A stretch of DNA of 64,000 nucleotides from Paraburkholderia sp. IMGN_8 (GCF_038050405.1 NZ_CP150900.1:2356001-2420000); one strand, 5' to 3'. Shown: positions 35,866 to 45,510, counted from the first letter of the stretch. The notes: generated from the sequence alone by a model not told the origin. A program made the numbers and translations.

Positions 35866-36857
35866 CGGCGCTTTACCCGACAACAACGGACGCTCTTGAG
35901 TTGGAAGTGACGGACCGCTTGTGGCCGCACCCGGTCCGACGCAGGCCTCGATCGATCGCTGATCGCAGCAGATATCGAACCCGTCACGTAACCACCGGCG
36001 CAACCGCGTCGCAGTGTAGCTGTCGAGCGCCCGATACGCGCGGCTGCCCAATCTCCACGTCCTCGCTACGTATTGCGTTGGTCTTGAACTGAGGCCCCTT
36101 CCCTCCCAGCATTACACCGGCTTCAACGGTAATACGGGCCTCTCCGTCACCCCAAGGCGCCCGGCCTGTCCCTCACGGGCATCCGGTTGGTCATCCCTGA
36201 CCACGCCAGGGGGCTTCCCGTGTTGCGTGCGCTTTCCCTGTGTACATGCTGTCGCCACTACCCCGGCGCAGCGACTGGGCGTCCTGCCTGCTCATTCACC
36301 CAGCCGTATCAGCCTTCCCCGATAGGGTTGTCGGGTCGGCCTGCGCATCGAACTTTTCGAAGCTTGCTCGGCGTTCACTCGCGTTACGGCCTGCACACTC
36401 GCGCTGTCACCGTATTTCGTGACACGCTTCACCGAAGGCTTCAACCGCTTCGTTACCTCCACGATTGCTGCTTCCGGCTGGAGCGGTTGCCGGGTGGGGC
36501 TTTCACCCACTGGAAAAGCGCCCCCTTTTCACGACGCACACCCAAAGCGGTCTAAGAACTCCGCCTTGCGTCGATGACTGGTTTCGAGGTCGAACGGTCG
36601 TCCGCTCAGGCGGAGTTCCTGGCGGAGTTCCTGGCGGAGTGTTGGCCGAAACCGCAATTTCCCTATCGGCGTTGGCGTGCCCGCCAAGGGCGGTCCATTA
36701 ACGAGCCTCGTCAGAACCATCTTGAAAAGGCGGTCTCGCACGTTCTGCACCAGGAATTCATCCTGAAAAGTCCTTACTACCCATTTCTTCTCAGTCACCT
36801 ATCTTCTTCACCACGAGGGCCAGCGCTTCGTCGGCAGGAATGTTTTGGGGGGCGGTC
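35866..36857. other. Host DNA after transposon: intron-like RNA, no ORF
   Basis: This is the continuation of the target locus interrupted by the transposon. It holds a group-II-intron-like segment on the minus strand (36095-36541), a 12-bp tandem repeat (GGCGGAGTTCCT, two copies plus a partial one, about 36610-36640) and a motif at 36640-36700 shared with 20575-20635. I see no protein gene. Confidence 0.45.
36095..36541 (-). ncRNA. Group II intron-like 5' segment without its protein
   Basis: On the minus strand the run starts near GTGTGCG (36541) and contains GGGTGAAAGCCCC, GGAGGTAACGAAG and GTTGAAGCC. These are segments I associate with domain I of bacterial group II introns. No reverse transcriptase or domain V/VI follows toward 36095. 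It is therefore likely a truncated intron. The identification rests on motif memory only, so it is tentative. Confidence 0.4.
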
Positions 36858-38096
36858 ATGGGAGACAAGAGCGTTCTGGATGCGGTGGTTGTGGGTGCTG
36901 GATGGGCCGGTCTCGGCGTTAGTTATGCGCTCGCTCAGGCTAATATGCGGCACTGCGTTCTGGAGCGTGGCAGAATCGGCGAAACTTGGCGGACCCAGCG
37001 TTGGGATTCTTTCCACTTCAATCTTCCCAACATCTACGGTGCAATGCCTGGCGATAGTTACAACGGCGCTGAGCCGGAAGGATTCATGACGCATACGGCG
37101 TTCGTGACGCTGCTCGAAAACTACGCGCGGCGCCACCAACTCCCAGTTCACACCGGCGTCGCGGTCTCAAAACTGGATTCAAGCGACGGGCTCTTTCGCG
37201 TTGTGACACCGCAACAGACGTGGTGGGCTAAAAGCGTAGTCGTCGCCAGCGGCAGCCTGAACCGGCCGCGCCGACCGGCTGCTGCCTCCGCATTGGTGAA
37301 CGGCCCGGTGCAAATTGATGCCTCGGACTACCGCAGTGCAAGCGCCTTACCCGCCGGGGCCATCCTCGTTGTGGGCAGTGCACAGTCTGGCTGCCAAATC
37401 GCCGAAGATCTGATCCTGACAGGCAGAGAGACCTATCTCGCGACGAGCCATATTGGCCGCATGCCGCGACGATATCGTGGGCACGACATTGTCGTGTGGA
37501 TGGTGAAGACCGGAATGTTCGACGTGCCGCGCAGGGATTTCGTCGATGCGTCCGGCCGCGTTGCTGCTCGGCCCATGCTTGGCGCGTTGCACACAATAAG
37601 CCTGCAGTCTCTGAGCGCCCAAGGCGTCGTGCTGCTAGGGCGATTAATCGGCGTGGAGGATGGCCGGCTCGTCTTCGCCGACGACCTTGTCGAAAATGTT
37701 CGGTTCGGCGACCAGACTTCCGCGCAACTCAAAAGCCGTATCGATGAATTTATCGAGCTTGGCGGCCTTCCTGCGCCCGCGGCCGCTGAGGACGAGGCGG
37801 AGACGGTTGCTCCACGCCTACCCGAGCGACCTATCCTGTTGCTCGATCTCATCGAGCGGAACATTTCAACAATTGTTTGGTGCACAGGCTTTGGGGGTGA
37901 CTTCAATTGGATCGACATACCGGGTGTTCTCGATGAGCGACGCCAGCCGGTTCACGACGACGGCATTGCTCCGATCCCTGGAGTCTATTTCGCCGGACTC
38001 GATTTTGCGTCCACGCGCCGGTCGGGCACAGTGATGGCGATTGAGGACGAGGCGCGGCGGTTCGTCGCTCATATCGCGGCACGCTGCACGATCTGA
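36858..38096 (+). CDS. FAD-dependent monooxygenase-like oxidoreductase
   Basis: 412 aa. N-terminal FAD loop (AVVVGAGWAGLGVSYALAQA), the segment GETWRTQRWDSFHFNLPNIY typical of flavin monooxygenases, a second dinucleotide loop (ILVVGSAQSGCQIAEDLILT) for NADP and a C-terminal GVYFAGLDF...RSGTVMAIEDEA. Length and order fit YUCCA/FMO-type or MSMEG_0569-like flavoproteins. Start 36858 follows GGGGGGCGG; an upstream ATG at 36840 has AGGA too close. It has no enzyme partner on either side. Substrate unknown. Confidence 0.85.
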   Translation: MGDKSVLDAVVVGAGWAGLGVSYALAQANMRHCVLERGRIGETWRTQRWDSFHFNLPNIYGAMPGDSYNGAEPEGFMTHTAFVTLLENYARRHQLPVHTGVAVSKLDSSDGLFRVVTPQQTWWAKSVVVASGSLNRPRRPAAASALVNGPVQIDASDYRSASALPAGAILVVGSAQSGCQIAEDLILTGRETYLATSHIGRMPRRYRGHDIVVWMVKTGMFDVPRRDFVDASGRVAARPMLGALHTISLQSLSAQGVVLLGRLIGVEDGRLVFADDLVENVRFGDQTSAQLKSRIDEFIELGGLPAPAAAEDEAETVAPRLPERPILLLDLIERNISTIVWCTGFGGDFNWIDIPGVLDERRQPVHDDGIAPIPGVYFAGLDFASTRRSGTVMAIEDEARRFVAHIAARCTI

Positions 38097-38191
38097 CCGG
38101 GCATCTGCCCGGGCCCTGCGGCCTCTCATTTGTCTCGTTGGAACTGTCCCGGTCGAAGTGGCTGGTCATATCGATTGTGCCGGGGCTTTGA

Positions 38192-38577
38192 TCAGATCGC
38201 CACTATGAGCGGTTTATATTGCGCTGGAACTGGCTGCGGGGGCGGCTTCAAATCTCCACGGTCAACAAGTGTCTGTCTCAGGCAAAACCTGTCCGTGACC
38301 AAGGCATCTACATCCCGGTTCGCGGCTGAGGAGACAAGCCCGCCGAACGGGGAATTGAGATCAGGCAGGTGTTTGTGCTCGAGGTGCTCGAACGTACCGA
38401 ATGGCTCGAACTGCTCCGCGACATGGTCGCAGCCGCGGAGATAAAGCTGCGTGTTGCAGGGGAATACGCGCCCGAGCAGACCGCCGATGCACAGCGCGCG
38501 CTCGAGGCCGGCGGCCTTCGCGGTCGCCTCTTCTAGCGACCAGGGACAGCTCTTTCGGATCGACGTCAGCCGACGTC
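38192..38577 (-). pseudogene. Long ATG-less reading frame, likely gene fragment
   Basis: An open run of about 128 codons with natural-looking composition (SCPWSLEEATAKAAGLERAL, HVAEQFEPFGTFEHLEHKHL, DLNSPFGGLVSSAANRDV, CLRQTLVDRGDLKPPPQP) ends at TGA 38192. No start codon with a ribosome site exists; at its left edge ATG is immediately followed by TGA with GGAGA upstream. I do not recognise the family. It is probably the C-terminal part of a lost gene. Confidence 0.4.
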
Positions 38578-38699
38578 ACATGTTGTCTCCATCGCCACTC
38601 ACAGACCAGCCTCCCACCAGCGGGTGCTCGCTGTTACGTGCAGCGCGCGAATGAGGCGGTCGTGACCCGCCACCGGGTTTAGTCCGAACTGCAGTTAGA

Positions 38700-38845
38700 G
38701 TCCGAGGTTAAAAACTGCTGGGTTGATTCATGCGCCCGGGCGAACTGCCCAAGCGTAAGATAGCCGAGCGAACTGTGTGGCCGCTCGGTGTGTACTCGAT
38801 TCGCCACGCTTCCATCTTCCTTTGGACCTCGGGCTATGTGCCCAG
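38700..38845 (-). pseudogene. C-terminal scrap of an IS3-family transposase
   Basis: Across one frame change the minus strand reads KMEAWRIEYT then ERPHSSLGYLTLGQFARAHE, the very end of the IS3-type integrase-core transposase (Y-x-x-x-R-P-H-S-S-L-G-Y motif). The rest is missing. Confidence 0.65.
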
Positions 38846-38890
38846 ATTAGGCACATACATGGGGCCTGATACTGCAAGTCAGTATCAGGC
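38835..38890. repeat. Two adjacent perfect hairpins
   Basis: TATGTGCC-CAGATTA-GGCACATA (38835-38857) and GCCTGATACTG-CAAGT-CAGTATCAGGC (38864-38890) lie six bases apart at the edge of the IS3 scrap. Neither has a T-run. Confidence 0.6.
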
Positions 38891-39231
38891 GCGGGGACCC
38901 GAGCGGCTGCTTACCATTGTAGATCAGCCGTCGGAACGTCCAGGCAAAGCGTCGGGCAAATGGCTGTTCCTGGCCGAACCCGGCCTGTCGCGACCGTCCG
39001 TTCTCGACCCAAGGGGCCAAATCCCGTTCGTTCGTTAGGCAACACACCGGCATCGAGTAGGCCAAGGCCTCGCGGTTTTTATCCAACGAACTGTGTGAAA
39101 CTGCTTGCTCGCTCACGCTGTGCAGGAATGCCGGCGATGGCTCGGACCGACGTCGGCGACGCGCATTGCATTTTTGAAAGAATCTCCGGGGGTACTTACG
39201 GAAATCGAACGTAAACCTTGTGAGGTTTGAC

Positions 39232-39531
39232 ATGACTACGAATGACGAAGATGGTTTGTCCGCTGGCCCAGTTCCGACAATCGACCCCGTGAACCCGGGG
39301 GATGACCCGCCTGTGCCCCATCCAGTAATCGACCCGATGGACACGGTAGTCGACCCCGTAACCCCGGGACTCGAGCCATCCCTATCTGGCGACCCCATGC
39401 CGGAGCCAGGTGAGGAACCCGTTGCAGTTGTAACTGCACCTCCCCCGCCTGAATTAACTGATGTAACTGATCCTCCCGTTGAGGGTGGTGGTGACGGTGG
39501 TGGTAAAGACGATCCAGATCCCGGCGAGTAA
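39232..39531 (+). CDS. Pro/Asp/Glu-rich low-complexity protein, 99 aa
   Basis: Starts MTTNDEDGLSAGPVPTIDPV and is built of short acidic proline repeats (IDPVNPGDDPPVP, VIDPMDTVVDPVTPG) ending in a Gly/Asp tail (EGGGDGGGKDDPDPGE). No signal peptide or Cys. AGG lies eight bases before ATG 39232. It would be an unstructured acidic protein. It may be a real small gene; no partner is visible. Confidence 0.45.
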   Translation: MTTNDEDGLSAGPVPTIDPVNPGDDPPVPHPVIDPMDTVVDPVTPGLEPSLSGDPMPEPGEEPVAVVTAPPPPELTDVTDPPVEGGGDGGGKDDPDPGE

Positions 39532-39644
39532 TAGTCGTAGTCGCCTGAACTTCGCACGTTGATGAGCTCGGCGTTCAATAAATGAACGCCGACAACTCAT
39601 TCCGAACTTCACAAACCAGCGCGCTCATCTGCTGACAGCGATGT

Positions 39645-39830
39645 TCAAGAGCCCTGGATACGGCGGTACGCGTTGTAGTGTCGAAGCGCGCCTTGCTTGT
39701 CCCCTCGAAGTTCCTTGAGTCTTGCAAGGTTGTAGTTTGCGTCCGCGTAATCCGGCTCAATCGCGAGGCACTTGCCGTAGCCCACGTGGAGAGCCAGCCA
39801 CAGGCCCCGTAAGAAGTCGGTGCTACTATC
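39645..39830 (-). pseudogene. C-terminal TPR-protein fragment
   Basis: The minus strand encodes LHVGYGKCLAIEPDYADANY then NLARLKELRGDKQGALRHYN and ends AYRRIQGS-stop, a standard last tetratricopeptide repeat. No start is present and the frame fades into unrelated sequence, so only the tail of the gene survives. Confidence 0.5.
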
Positions 39831-39918
39831 ATTCGCTCAGGTCAAGCCCCCTTGCCGATACCCGCCTCGGACGGTCGTTCGAATTTCCACCCAGCACCTT
39901 CGTTCGAAGGAACAAGCA

Positions 39919-40554
39919 GTGACCCGATCACACTCGCCGGCGCGCTTCGATGCAACCGGAGATGAACAGCATCGACGTATCGTGGATGCCATTCGTGACC
40001 ATGGCTGGTCGGAACAGGACAATTTTTTTCCGCCGGATTTGACGCTCGCGCTGGCGTTGGAATGTGCAGCGCTTGCGACGGCCGGAGCGCTCACATTGGC
40101 GCTTGTCGGCCAGGGCGCGGCACGTTCTCTTCAGCCCGACGTGCGCGGCGACCGGATTCAGTGGCTGGAGGCGGGCCAGTCCGAAGCCCGCGACCGGTAT
40201 CTCGCGATCATGGAAATGCTGCGTATTGCGTTGAATCGCGGGCTCTTTCTGGGACTCGAAGAGTACGAAAGCCACTTCGCATACTACGCCCCGGGCGCTT
40301 CGTATCAGCGACATCGCGATCAATTTCGCGATGACGATAGCCGCACGGTGTCCGTCATCGTCTATCTGAATGCGGACTGGCTGCCGGAGCACGGCGGCGC
40401 GTTGCGGCTACATCCTGAAGGCTTGAGCACGCAGGACATCTTGCCAGTCGGCAGCCGGCTCGCAGTGTTTCTATCCGCCGACATGCTGCACGAAGTACTG
40501 CCTGCGACGCGTGAGCGCATGTCGCTCACGGGATGGTTTAGACGCCGCTCGTGA
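39919..40554 (+). CDS. 2-oxoglutarate/Fe(II) oxygenase (prolyl-hydroxylase-like)
   Basis: 211 aa from GTG 39919, seven bases after AAGGA. The jelly-roll carries the metal triad His132-x-Asp134 (YQRHRDQF) and His191 (DMLHEVLPATRERMSLTGWF), with Arg as the 2-oxoglutarate anchor (RERMSLTGWF). EYESHFAYYAPGASYQRHRD is the pattern of bacterial P4H/Egl-9-like proteins. It may hydroxylate a protein such as EF-Tu or a small molecule. It stands alone between the TPR scrap and the convergent LolA-like gene. Confidence 0.85.
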   Translation: MTRSHSPARFDATGDEQHRRIVDAIRDHGWSEQDNFFPPDLTLALALECAALATAGALTLALVGQGAARSLQPDVRGDRIQWLEAGQSEARDRYLAIMEMLRIALNRGLFLGLEEYESHFAYYAPGASYQRHRDQFRDDDSRTVSVIVYLNADWLPEHGGALRLHPEGLSTQDILPVGSRLAVFLSADMLHEVLPATRERMSLTGWFRRRS

Positions 40555-40611
40555 TCTCCCAGGCCGTTCCGGGGCACCGTGATTTTCGTGCTGCTCACGC
40601 TGGCGATTAGC

Positions 40612-41211
40612 CTAGAGAAACGGCTCGATTTCAGGCAAGTCGACGCGCAAGTCGTCCATCAGCACGGTTTCGATCAACTCGCCTTGCCCGTTTGCGCTGA
40701 TCACCCTGATCGGTAAGCCGGTCGTCACGTCGAGCCACAGTTGATAGCGGCCAACGCCGGCCACGTCGTGCCCCGGCGCGCCCGTGACAACCAGACGCGC
40801 GGCTCGGCGCGCGCCGACGGCCTCGTGGCCCGCGAATTGCGTTTCGCCAAGGCGCTGAAGCTCACGGACATTCGTCAGCAGCGCGCCGAGATCGGACCGG
40901 TCGATGCGGTGCGCGTTCGGCCCCTGAATGATCGGATTGTCGGGTGCAAGCGCAAGCCTGGGAAACGTATGAAAGCCGAAGGGCCAGAGCATCACCTTGC
41001 CCGTATCCGGGCTATAAGCGAGGACGGCGCCCGCATGCGGGCGAATGAAGTCCATCCGGATGAATCCTGGCTTCCTGTAGCGATAGCGGACTTCGACCGG
41101 TTCGCCGACAGACGGCGTCGAGCACAGCGTCACTGCGTAATTCGTCAGTGCGTCGAACCGGGCCTGAGCATCCGCGATGAGATCGGGCACCGCATAGAAG
41201 CGATCCGACAT
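40612..41211 (-). CDS. DUF1571/LolA-like protein, cytoplasmic-looking start
   Basis: 199 aa. ARFDALTNYAVTLCSTPSVG, EVRYRYRKPGFIRMDFIRPH, LAYSPDTGKVMLWPFGFHTF and QLWLDVTTGLPIRVISANGQ match the strand order of outer-membrane lipoprotein-sorting-like proteins (DUF1571). There is no obvious signal peptide at the chosen ATG (MSDRFYAVPDL), which is unusual for the fold; an upstream start would overlap the SDR gene. It follows the SDR gene by eight bases and is co-transcribed with it. Confidence 0.65.
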   Translation of the reverse strand: MSDRFYAVPDLIADAQARFDALTNYAVTLCSTPSVGEPVEVRYRYRKPGFIRMDFIRPHAGAVLAYSPDTGKVMLWPFGFHTFPRLALAPDNPIIQGPNAHRIDRSDLGALLTNVRELQRLGETQFAGHEAVGARRAARLVVTGAPGHDVAGVGRYQLWLDVTTGLPIRVISANGQGELIETVLMDDLRVDLPEIEPFL

Positions 41212-41219
41212 GGTTGGCG

Positions 41220-41816
41220 TCAGTGCGTCGCCGACACGACCTGCCCGGTGATATCTTCGAGCACGCACTTGCGATAGGCTTGCGCGACGACCCATGCGCG
41301 CACCCCGTCGTTCGGATTGCGCCCCATCGCCTCGAGCGTCTCGGCCACCCAGCCCGGACTGACGACATTCACGCGCAGCGAGCCTTTCAGTTCGAGCGCC
41401 GCCGCGCGGGCGAACGCTTCCACGCCGGCATTGACGATGCTTACCGCGGCGCCGCCCGGCATCGGGTGCTGCGCGAGCACGCCGCTCGTCAACGTGATCG
41501 AGCCTCCCCGCGTGACGTTCGCCATGCCGCAGCGCACCAGATTCACCTGCCCCATTAGCTTGTTCGCGATGCTGAACGCGAAGTCGCCGTCGGCGAGCGT
41601 ATCGAGCGGCGCGAATCTTGCGGTGCCGGCAACGCAAACCACCGCATCCAACGGCACCGCCTGCCTGTACATCGCGACGATCGACTCCTTGTCTGAGATA
41701 TCAACGGCAATTGCCGACCCTTTGCGGTTCGCACCGATCACGTCGTGATCCGCCGACAGCAGGCGGACGATTTCCTTTCCGAGGAGCCCTGTCGCTCCGA
41801 CGACCAGTATGCGCAT
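41220..41816 (-). CDS. Short-chain dehydrogenase-like protein lacking Tyr-x-x-x-Lys
   Basis: 198 aa. Rossmann loop MRILVVGATGLLGKEIVRLL, then VVCVAGTARF and NLVRCGMANVTRGGSITLTS, SIVNAGVEAFARAAALEL and VVSPGWVAETL, a small SDR of about 200 residues. The usual Tyr-x-x-x-Lys is replaced by IVNAG, so it is probably an atypical SDR. AGGAGG lies before ATG 41816. It is the first gene of a two-gene unit with the LolA-like gene. Confidence 0.82.
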   Translation of the reverse strand: MRILVVGATGLLGKEIVRLLSADHDVIGANRKGSAIAVDISDKESIVAMYRQAVPLDAVVCVAGTARFAPLDTLADGDFAFSIANKLMGQVNLVRCGMANVTRGGSITLTSGVLAQHPMPGGAAVSIVNAGVEAFARAAALELKGSLRVNVVSPGWVAETLEAMGRNPNDGVRAWVVAQAYRKCVLEDITGQVVSATH

Positions 41817-42306
41817 ACATCCTCCTATACCGACAGGTGGACCAAGATCCATTCTGGCGCCGCGCTTGCGCGGATGTCATGGAAATAGCGAAGGACGCAC
41901 GCGGAGCGCACGGAGTCGCGGTTTGCGTGGAGTCGGCATGTTGTTATCTCAGTATCGCCGTGCAGTACCCGCACACCGCAAGCCTTCTGGGGTCACCTAT
42001 AGTGCCTCAAGAATACTGCCAATGCCGCAACCACCGCGAGGATCACGATCACGACCTGACCCTACAGAGCGCGCCGGCTCCCCTCGCCGCCCAGGCAATC
42101 CCCCATAGCACGAAGCGAACGGTGATCGAGGCCGGAGGGCGTGTGCCTGCACGGCACGCTCATGCTGCCGCCATGAGCGTGCGCCCCGGTCCCATGCACG
42201 CACGGCAGTGTCGGCCAGAAACCCGCCAGCCGCGCACTTGCACAGCGCACGGCTCTGAGCGACATTTGTCATGACGACCCGCGCGTAAGCCCGGCTGGAG
42301 ACTGCC
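41817..42306. other. Intergenic region between SDR and YyaL genes
   Basis: About 490 bases holding divergent promoters. No gene seen. Confidence 0.4.
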
Positions 42307-44295
42307 ATGACAAACCGGCTCGCCACCGAAACCTCCTCTTACCTCCGACAACACGCCGACAACCCCGTGGACTGGTATCCATGGAGCGAAGAGGCATTTC
42401 GCCGCGCCCGCGACGAAGACAAGCCGATCCTGCTCTCCGTGGGCTACGCCGCGTGCCACTGGTGTCACGTGATGGCGCACGAATCCTTCGAGAATCCGCG
42501 TATCGCCAGCCTGATGAACGAGCGCTACATCAGCATCAAGGTCGATCGGCAGGAGCGTCCCGACATCGACGACATCTACCAGCAAGTCAGCCAGATGATG
42601 GGACAAGGAGGCGGATGGCCGCTGACCGTGTTCCTCACGCCGCAGGGAGAGCCGTTTTTCGGCGGCACCTACTTCCCGCCGGACGACCGCTATGGCCGCC
42701 CCGGGCTCGGGCGCGTGCTGATGAGTCTGAGCGAAGCCTGGCGGCATCGGCGAGAGGAGCTGCGCGACACTATTGCGCAGTTTCGGGAGGGGTTCCGACA
42801 GCTCGATCAAGCGAATCTGGACGGCGAAGCCACCGGTATCGGGGATCTGCCAGCAGAGGCAGCCCGCGCCCTGGCACGGAACACTGACCCGGTTCATGGC
42901 GGGCTGGGCGGCGCCCCCAAGTTTCCCAACCCGAGCTGTTATGACCTCATGCTGCGCGTCTATCATCGAAGCGGCGAGCCCACGCTGCTTGACGCAGTGG
43001 AACGCACGCTCGACCACATGGCGGCTGGCGGCATCTATGACCAGCTCGGCGGCGGATTCGCCCGCTACAGTGTCGACGCGCGTTGGGCTGTGCCGCACTT
43101 CGAGAAAATGCTCTATGACAACGGCCAGCTCGTGAAGCTGTACGCGGACGCCTACCGGCTGACCGGCAAAGAGGCCTGGCGCCGCGTCGTGGAGGAAACC
43201 ATCGGCTACGTCTTGCGCGACATGACGCACCCCGGTGGCGGCTTTTACGCCGGCGAAGATGCCGACAGCGAAGGCCAGGAAGGCAAATTCTATGTCTGGA
43301 CAGTCGCCGGGATCGAAGCAGTCCTTGGCGATTCCGACGGTGCAATGGCGTGCCAGGCCTACGGTGTGACAGAACACGGCAACTTCGAACACGGTGCTAC
43401 AGTGCTCCAGCGTGCGGTCGAGCTGGATGCGCTGCAAGCAGCGCGTCTGGCGGGCTGGCGCGAGCGGTTGCTGGCGGCGCGCGGCCGACGCGTGCGCCCG
43501 GCGCGCGACGACAACATTCTCACCGGCTGGAACGGCCTGATGATCGAAGGGCTCTGTGCCGCTTTCCAGGCAACGGGCTGCCTCGAGTATCTCAGCGCAG
43601 CACAGCGTGCCGCCAGTTTCATCCAGAGCGAGCTGACCCTGCCCGACGGCGGCGTGTACCGTGCCTGGAACGACGGAAGAGCCAAGGTGGCGGGGTTTCT
43701 CGAAGACTACGCCTTCCTGTCCAATGCGCTGCTCGACCTGTACGAGTCATGCTTCGACAAGCGCTACCTCGATCGGGCCGTCGAACTCGCGGCACTCATC
43801 CTCGACAAGTTCTGGGAGGACGGGCTGTATTTCACACCGTGTGACGGCGAGCCATTGGTGCACAGGCCGCGCGCGCCGTACGACAATGCGTGGCCGTCGG
43901 GCATCTCAACGAGCGTATTTGCGTTCTTGCGCCTGCATGAGCTTACCGGCCACGATCTCTATCGTGACCGCGCCGAGCACGAATTGCGGCGATACGAGGC
44001 CGCAGCCGCCAAGGCGCCGGCCGGTTTCGCGCACTTCCTTGCCGCCCGGGACTTCGCGCAACGCAACCCACTCGAGATCATCTTTGCGGGCGACAAATCG
44101 GGCGCCGCCGCACTGGTAACAAGCGTACACCGCGCATACCTCCCCGCGCGCGTGCTGGCCTTTGCCGAAGACGTGCCGATTGGCCGGGAGCGCCACCCGG
44201 TCAAGGGCCGCCCAACGGCCTACGTGTGCCGAAACCGCACGTGCGCCGCACCGGTGACCGACGGCAAGGCGCTCCTCGAGCTTTGTGCATCCTGA
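42307..44295 (+). CDS. YyaL/DUF255 thioredoxin-domain protein
   Basis: 662 aa of the spermatogenesis-associated-20 family. The N-terminal thioredoxin-like domain carries [16 protein letters not shown] (CxxC) and [20 protein letters not shown]; it is followed by a large (alpha/alpha)6-type domain ([54 protein letters not shown]). The family is widespread and its reaction is not settled. The C-terminus ends in a Cys-rich tail ([11 protein letters not shown]). Start ATG 42307 has GGAG upstream (GGAGACTGCC). Confidence 0.9.
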   Translation: MTNRLATETSSYLRQHADNPVDWYPWSEEAFRRARDEDKPILLSVGYAACHWCHVMAHESFENPRIASLMNERYISIKVDRQERPDIDDIYQQVSQMMGQGGGWPLTVFLTPQGEPFFGGTYFPPDDRYGRPGLGRVLMSLSEAWRHRREELRDTIAQFREGFRQLDQANLDGEATGIGDLPAEAARALARNTDPVHGGLGGAPKFPNPSCYDLMLRVYHRSGEPTLLDAVERTLDHMAAGGIYDQLGGGFARYSVDARWAVPHFEKMLYDNGQLVKLYADAYRLTGKEAWRRVVEETIGYVLRDMTHPGGGFYAGEDADSEGQEGKFYVWTVAGIEAVLGDSDGAMACQAYGVTEHGNFEHGATVLQRAVELDALQAARLAGWRERLLAARGRRVRPARDDNILTGWNGLMIEGLCAAFQATGCLEYLSAAQRAASFIQSELTLPDGGVYRAWNDGRAKVAGFLEDYAFLSNALLDLYESCFDKRYLDRAVELAALILDKFWEDGLYFTPCDGEPLVHRPRAPYDNAWPSGISTSVFAFLRLHELTGHDLYRDRAEHELRRYEAAAAKAPAGFAHFLAARDFAQRNPLEIIFAGDKSGAAALVTSVHRAYLPARVLAFAEDVPIGRERHPVKGRPTAYVCRNRTCAAPVTDGKALLELCAS

Positions 44296-44335
44296 CGGCA
44301 GCCCTGCACGAGCCGGTTGCAGGGGGCGCCCGCCT

Positions 44336-45502
44336 TCAGCGTGCACGCAGCGCATCGACGATGTTCATGCGCGCTGCACGCATGGCAGGAAGGAACCCGC
44401 CGATGAGACCCATTGCTACCGAGAACGCAAGCGTTTTCACCACGATTGCCGAGGTCAGAATGAAGCGGAACGAAAGGTCGGCAAAGGTCTGGAAGTTGGT
44501 GGTGGAAAATGAGGCGAACTGCATCAACGCCGCGCAGCCAAGCCCGGCCGTCCCCCCCACGAGGCCGAGCAGCATGGCCTCGACGAGAAACGCGGCGAGC
44601 ACGTTGACGCGTTTGAAACCCAGTGCGCGCAAGGTGCCGATTTCCGCAACCCGGTTGGCCACCGACGCATACATCGTGATCATCGCGCCGATCATCGCAG
44701 CGATCGAAAAAATCATCGATAGCGTAAAGCCCAGAATGTTGATGAACGTCGATAGCGCCTTCGATTGATCGCTATAGAACGCCTGCTCACGTTTCGCTTC
44801 GTCGGCAAGCCGTGGGTCGACATCGATGTCTGCCTTGAAGCGGTCGAAGAGATTGGTCTGCGCGAGGCGCACCACCATCGACGAGTAACTGGTGCGGCGA
44901 AACGACCGCATGAGCTGGTCCACATCGCCCCAGATTTCCGAGTCGAAGCCGCTGCCGCCGGCGTCAAAGGTTCCGACAACGGTCCAGTCACGCTGGGCAA
45001 AACGCAAATGCTCGCCGATCTGCGTCCCGCTGAAGCCCTTCGCAACGCTGCTCCCGACAATGATCTCGGACGACCCGGCTTTGAACATGCGTCCCGCCAC
45101 CAGCTTCACCTGTGGACGCAAGCCCAGGCCCGTCGGCGAGACCCCACGAATGACCACGTTCGACGGTTTGTTCGAGCCGCTCTTCACGAGCGAGATGAGC
45201 ACCACGGCTTCTTTCGACGCCAGTGGCCGCCCGTCCTCGCCGATGGCCACCGACGGATGCATTTCCATGATGCTTGCCTGGTTGCGGTCGATCGCGCTCT
45301 GCACCTCGGTTTCCGCACCCTTGCGGATCACCACCACGTTGTCGTGTTCGCCGGTGGACACGAGGGTCTTCTTGAGGCCCGCGTCGAGCATCAGCACCGT
45401 GGCGAACACGAACACAACCAGCGCCAGCCCGCCGGCTGTGAGCATCGTGGTCAGCCGACGTGTCCACAGGTTGCGCGCGATGTAAGCAAGCGGAATCGCC
45501 AC
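44336..45502 (-). CDS. FtsX-type ABC exporter permease (second of pair)
   Basis: 388 aa from GTG 45502 (AGAGG seven bases upstream). One N-terminal helix (LTTMLTAGGLALVVFVFATV), a periplasmic MacB-type domain and three C-terminal helices (GFTLSMIFSIAAMIGAMITM, VNVLAAFLVEAMLLGLVGG). The standard Gly-rich FtsX signature (ANRVAEIGTLRALGFKRVNV) is present. Last of a four-gene operon of the MacAB/LolCDE type; it starts eight bases after the stop of the other permease. Confidence 0.9.
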   Translation of the reverse strand: MAIPLAYIARNLWTRRLTTMLTAGGLALVVFVFATVLMLDAGLKKTLVSTGEHDNVVVIRKGAETEVQSAIDRNQASIMEMHPSVAIGEDGRPLASKEAVVLISLVKSGSNKPSNVVIRGVSPTGLGLRPQVKLVAGRMFKAGSSEIIVGSSVAKGFSGTQIGEHLRFAQRDWTVVGTFDAGGSGFDSEIWGDVDQLMRSFRRTSYSSMVVRLAQTNLFDRFKADIDVDPRLADEAKREQAFYSDQSKALSTFINILGFTLSMIFSIAAMIGAMITMYASVANRVAEIGTLRALGFKRVNVLAAFLVEAMLLGLVGGTAGLGCAALMQFASFSTTNFQTFADLSFRFILTSAIVVKTLAFSVAMGLIGGFLPAMRAARMNIVDALRAR

Positions 45503-45510
45503 AGGAACCT

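Larger units (their letters stand above)
38578..39231. other. Stretch with IS3 debris and tandem hairpins, no intact gene
   Basis: About 650 bases before the Pro/Asp-rich ORF. Contains an IS3-family remnant (about 38700-38840) and two adjacent perfect hairpins (38835-38890). Confidence 0.45.

Noticed and set aside
36187..36555. A 122-codon gene
   Set aside because: Arg/Leu/Pro-rich shadow frame across intron-like RNA sequence.
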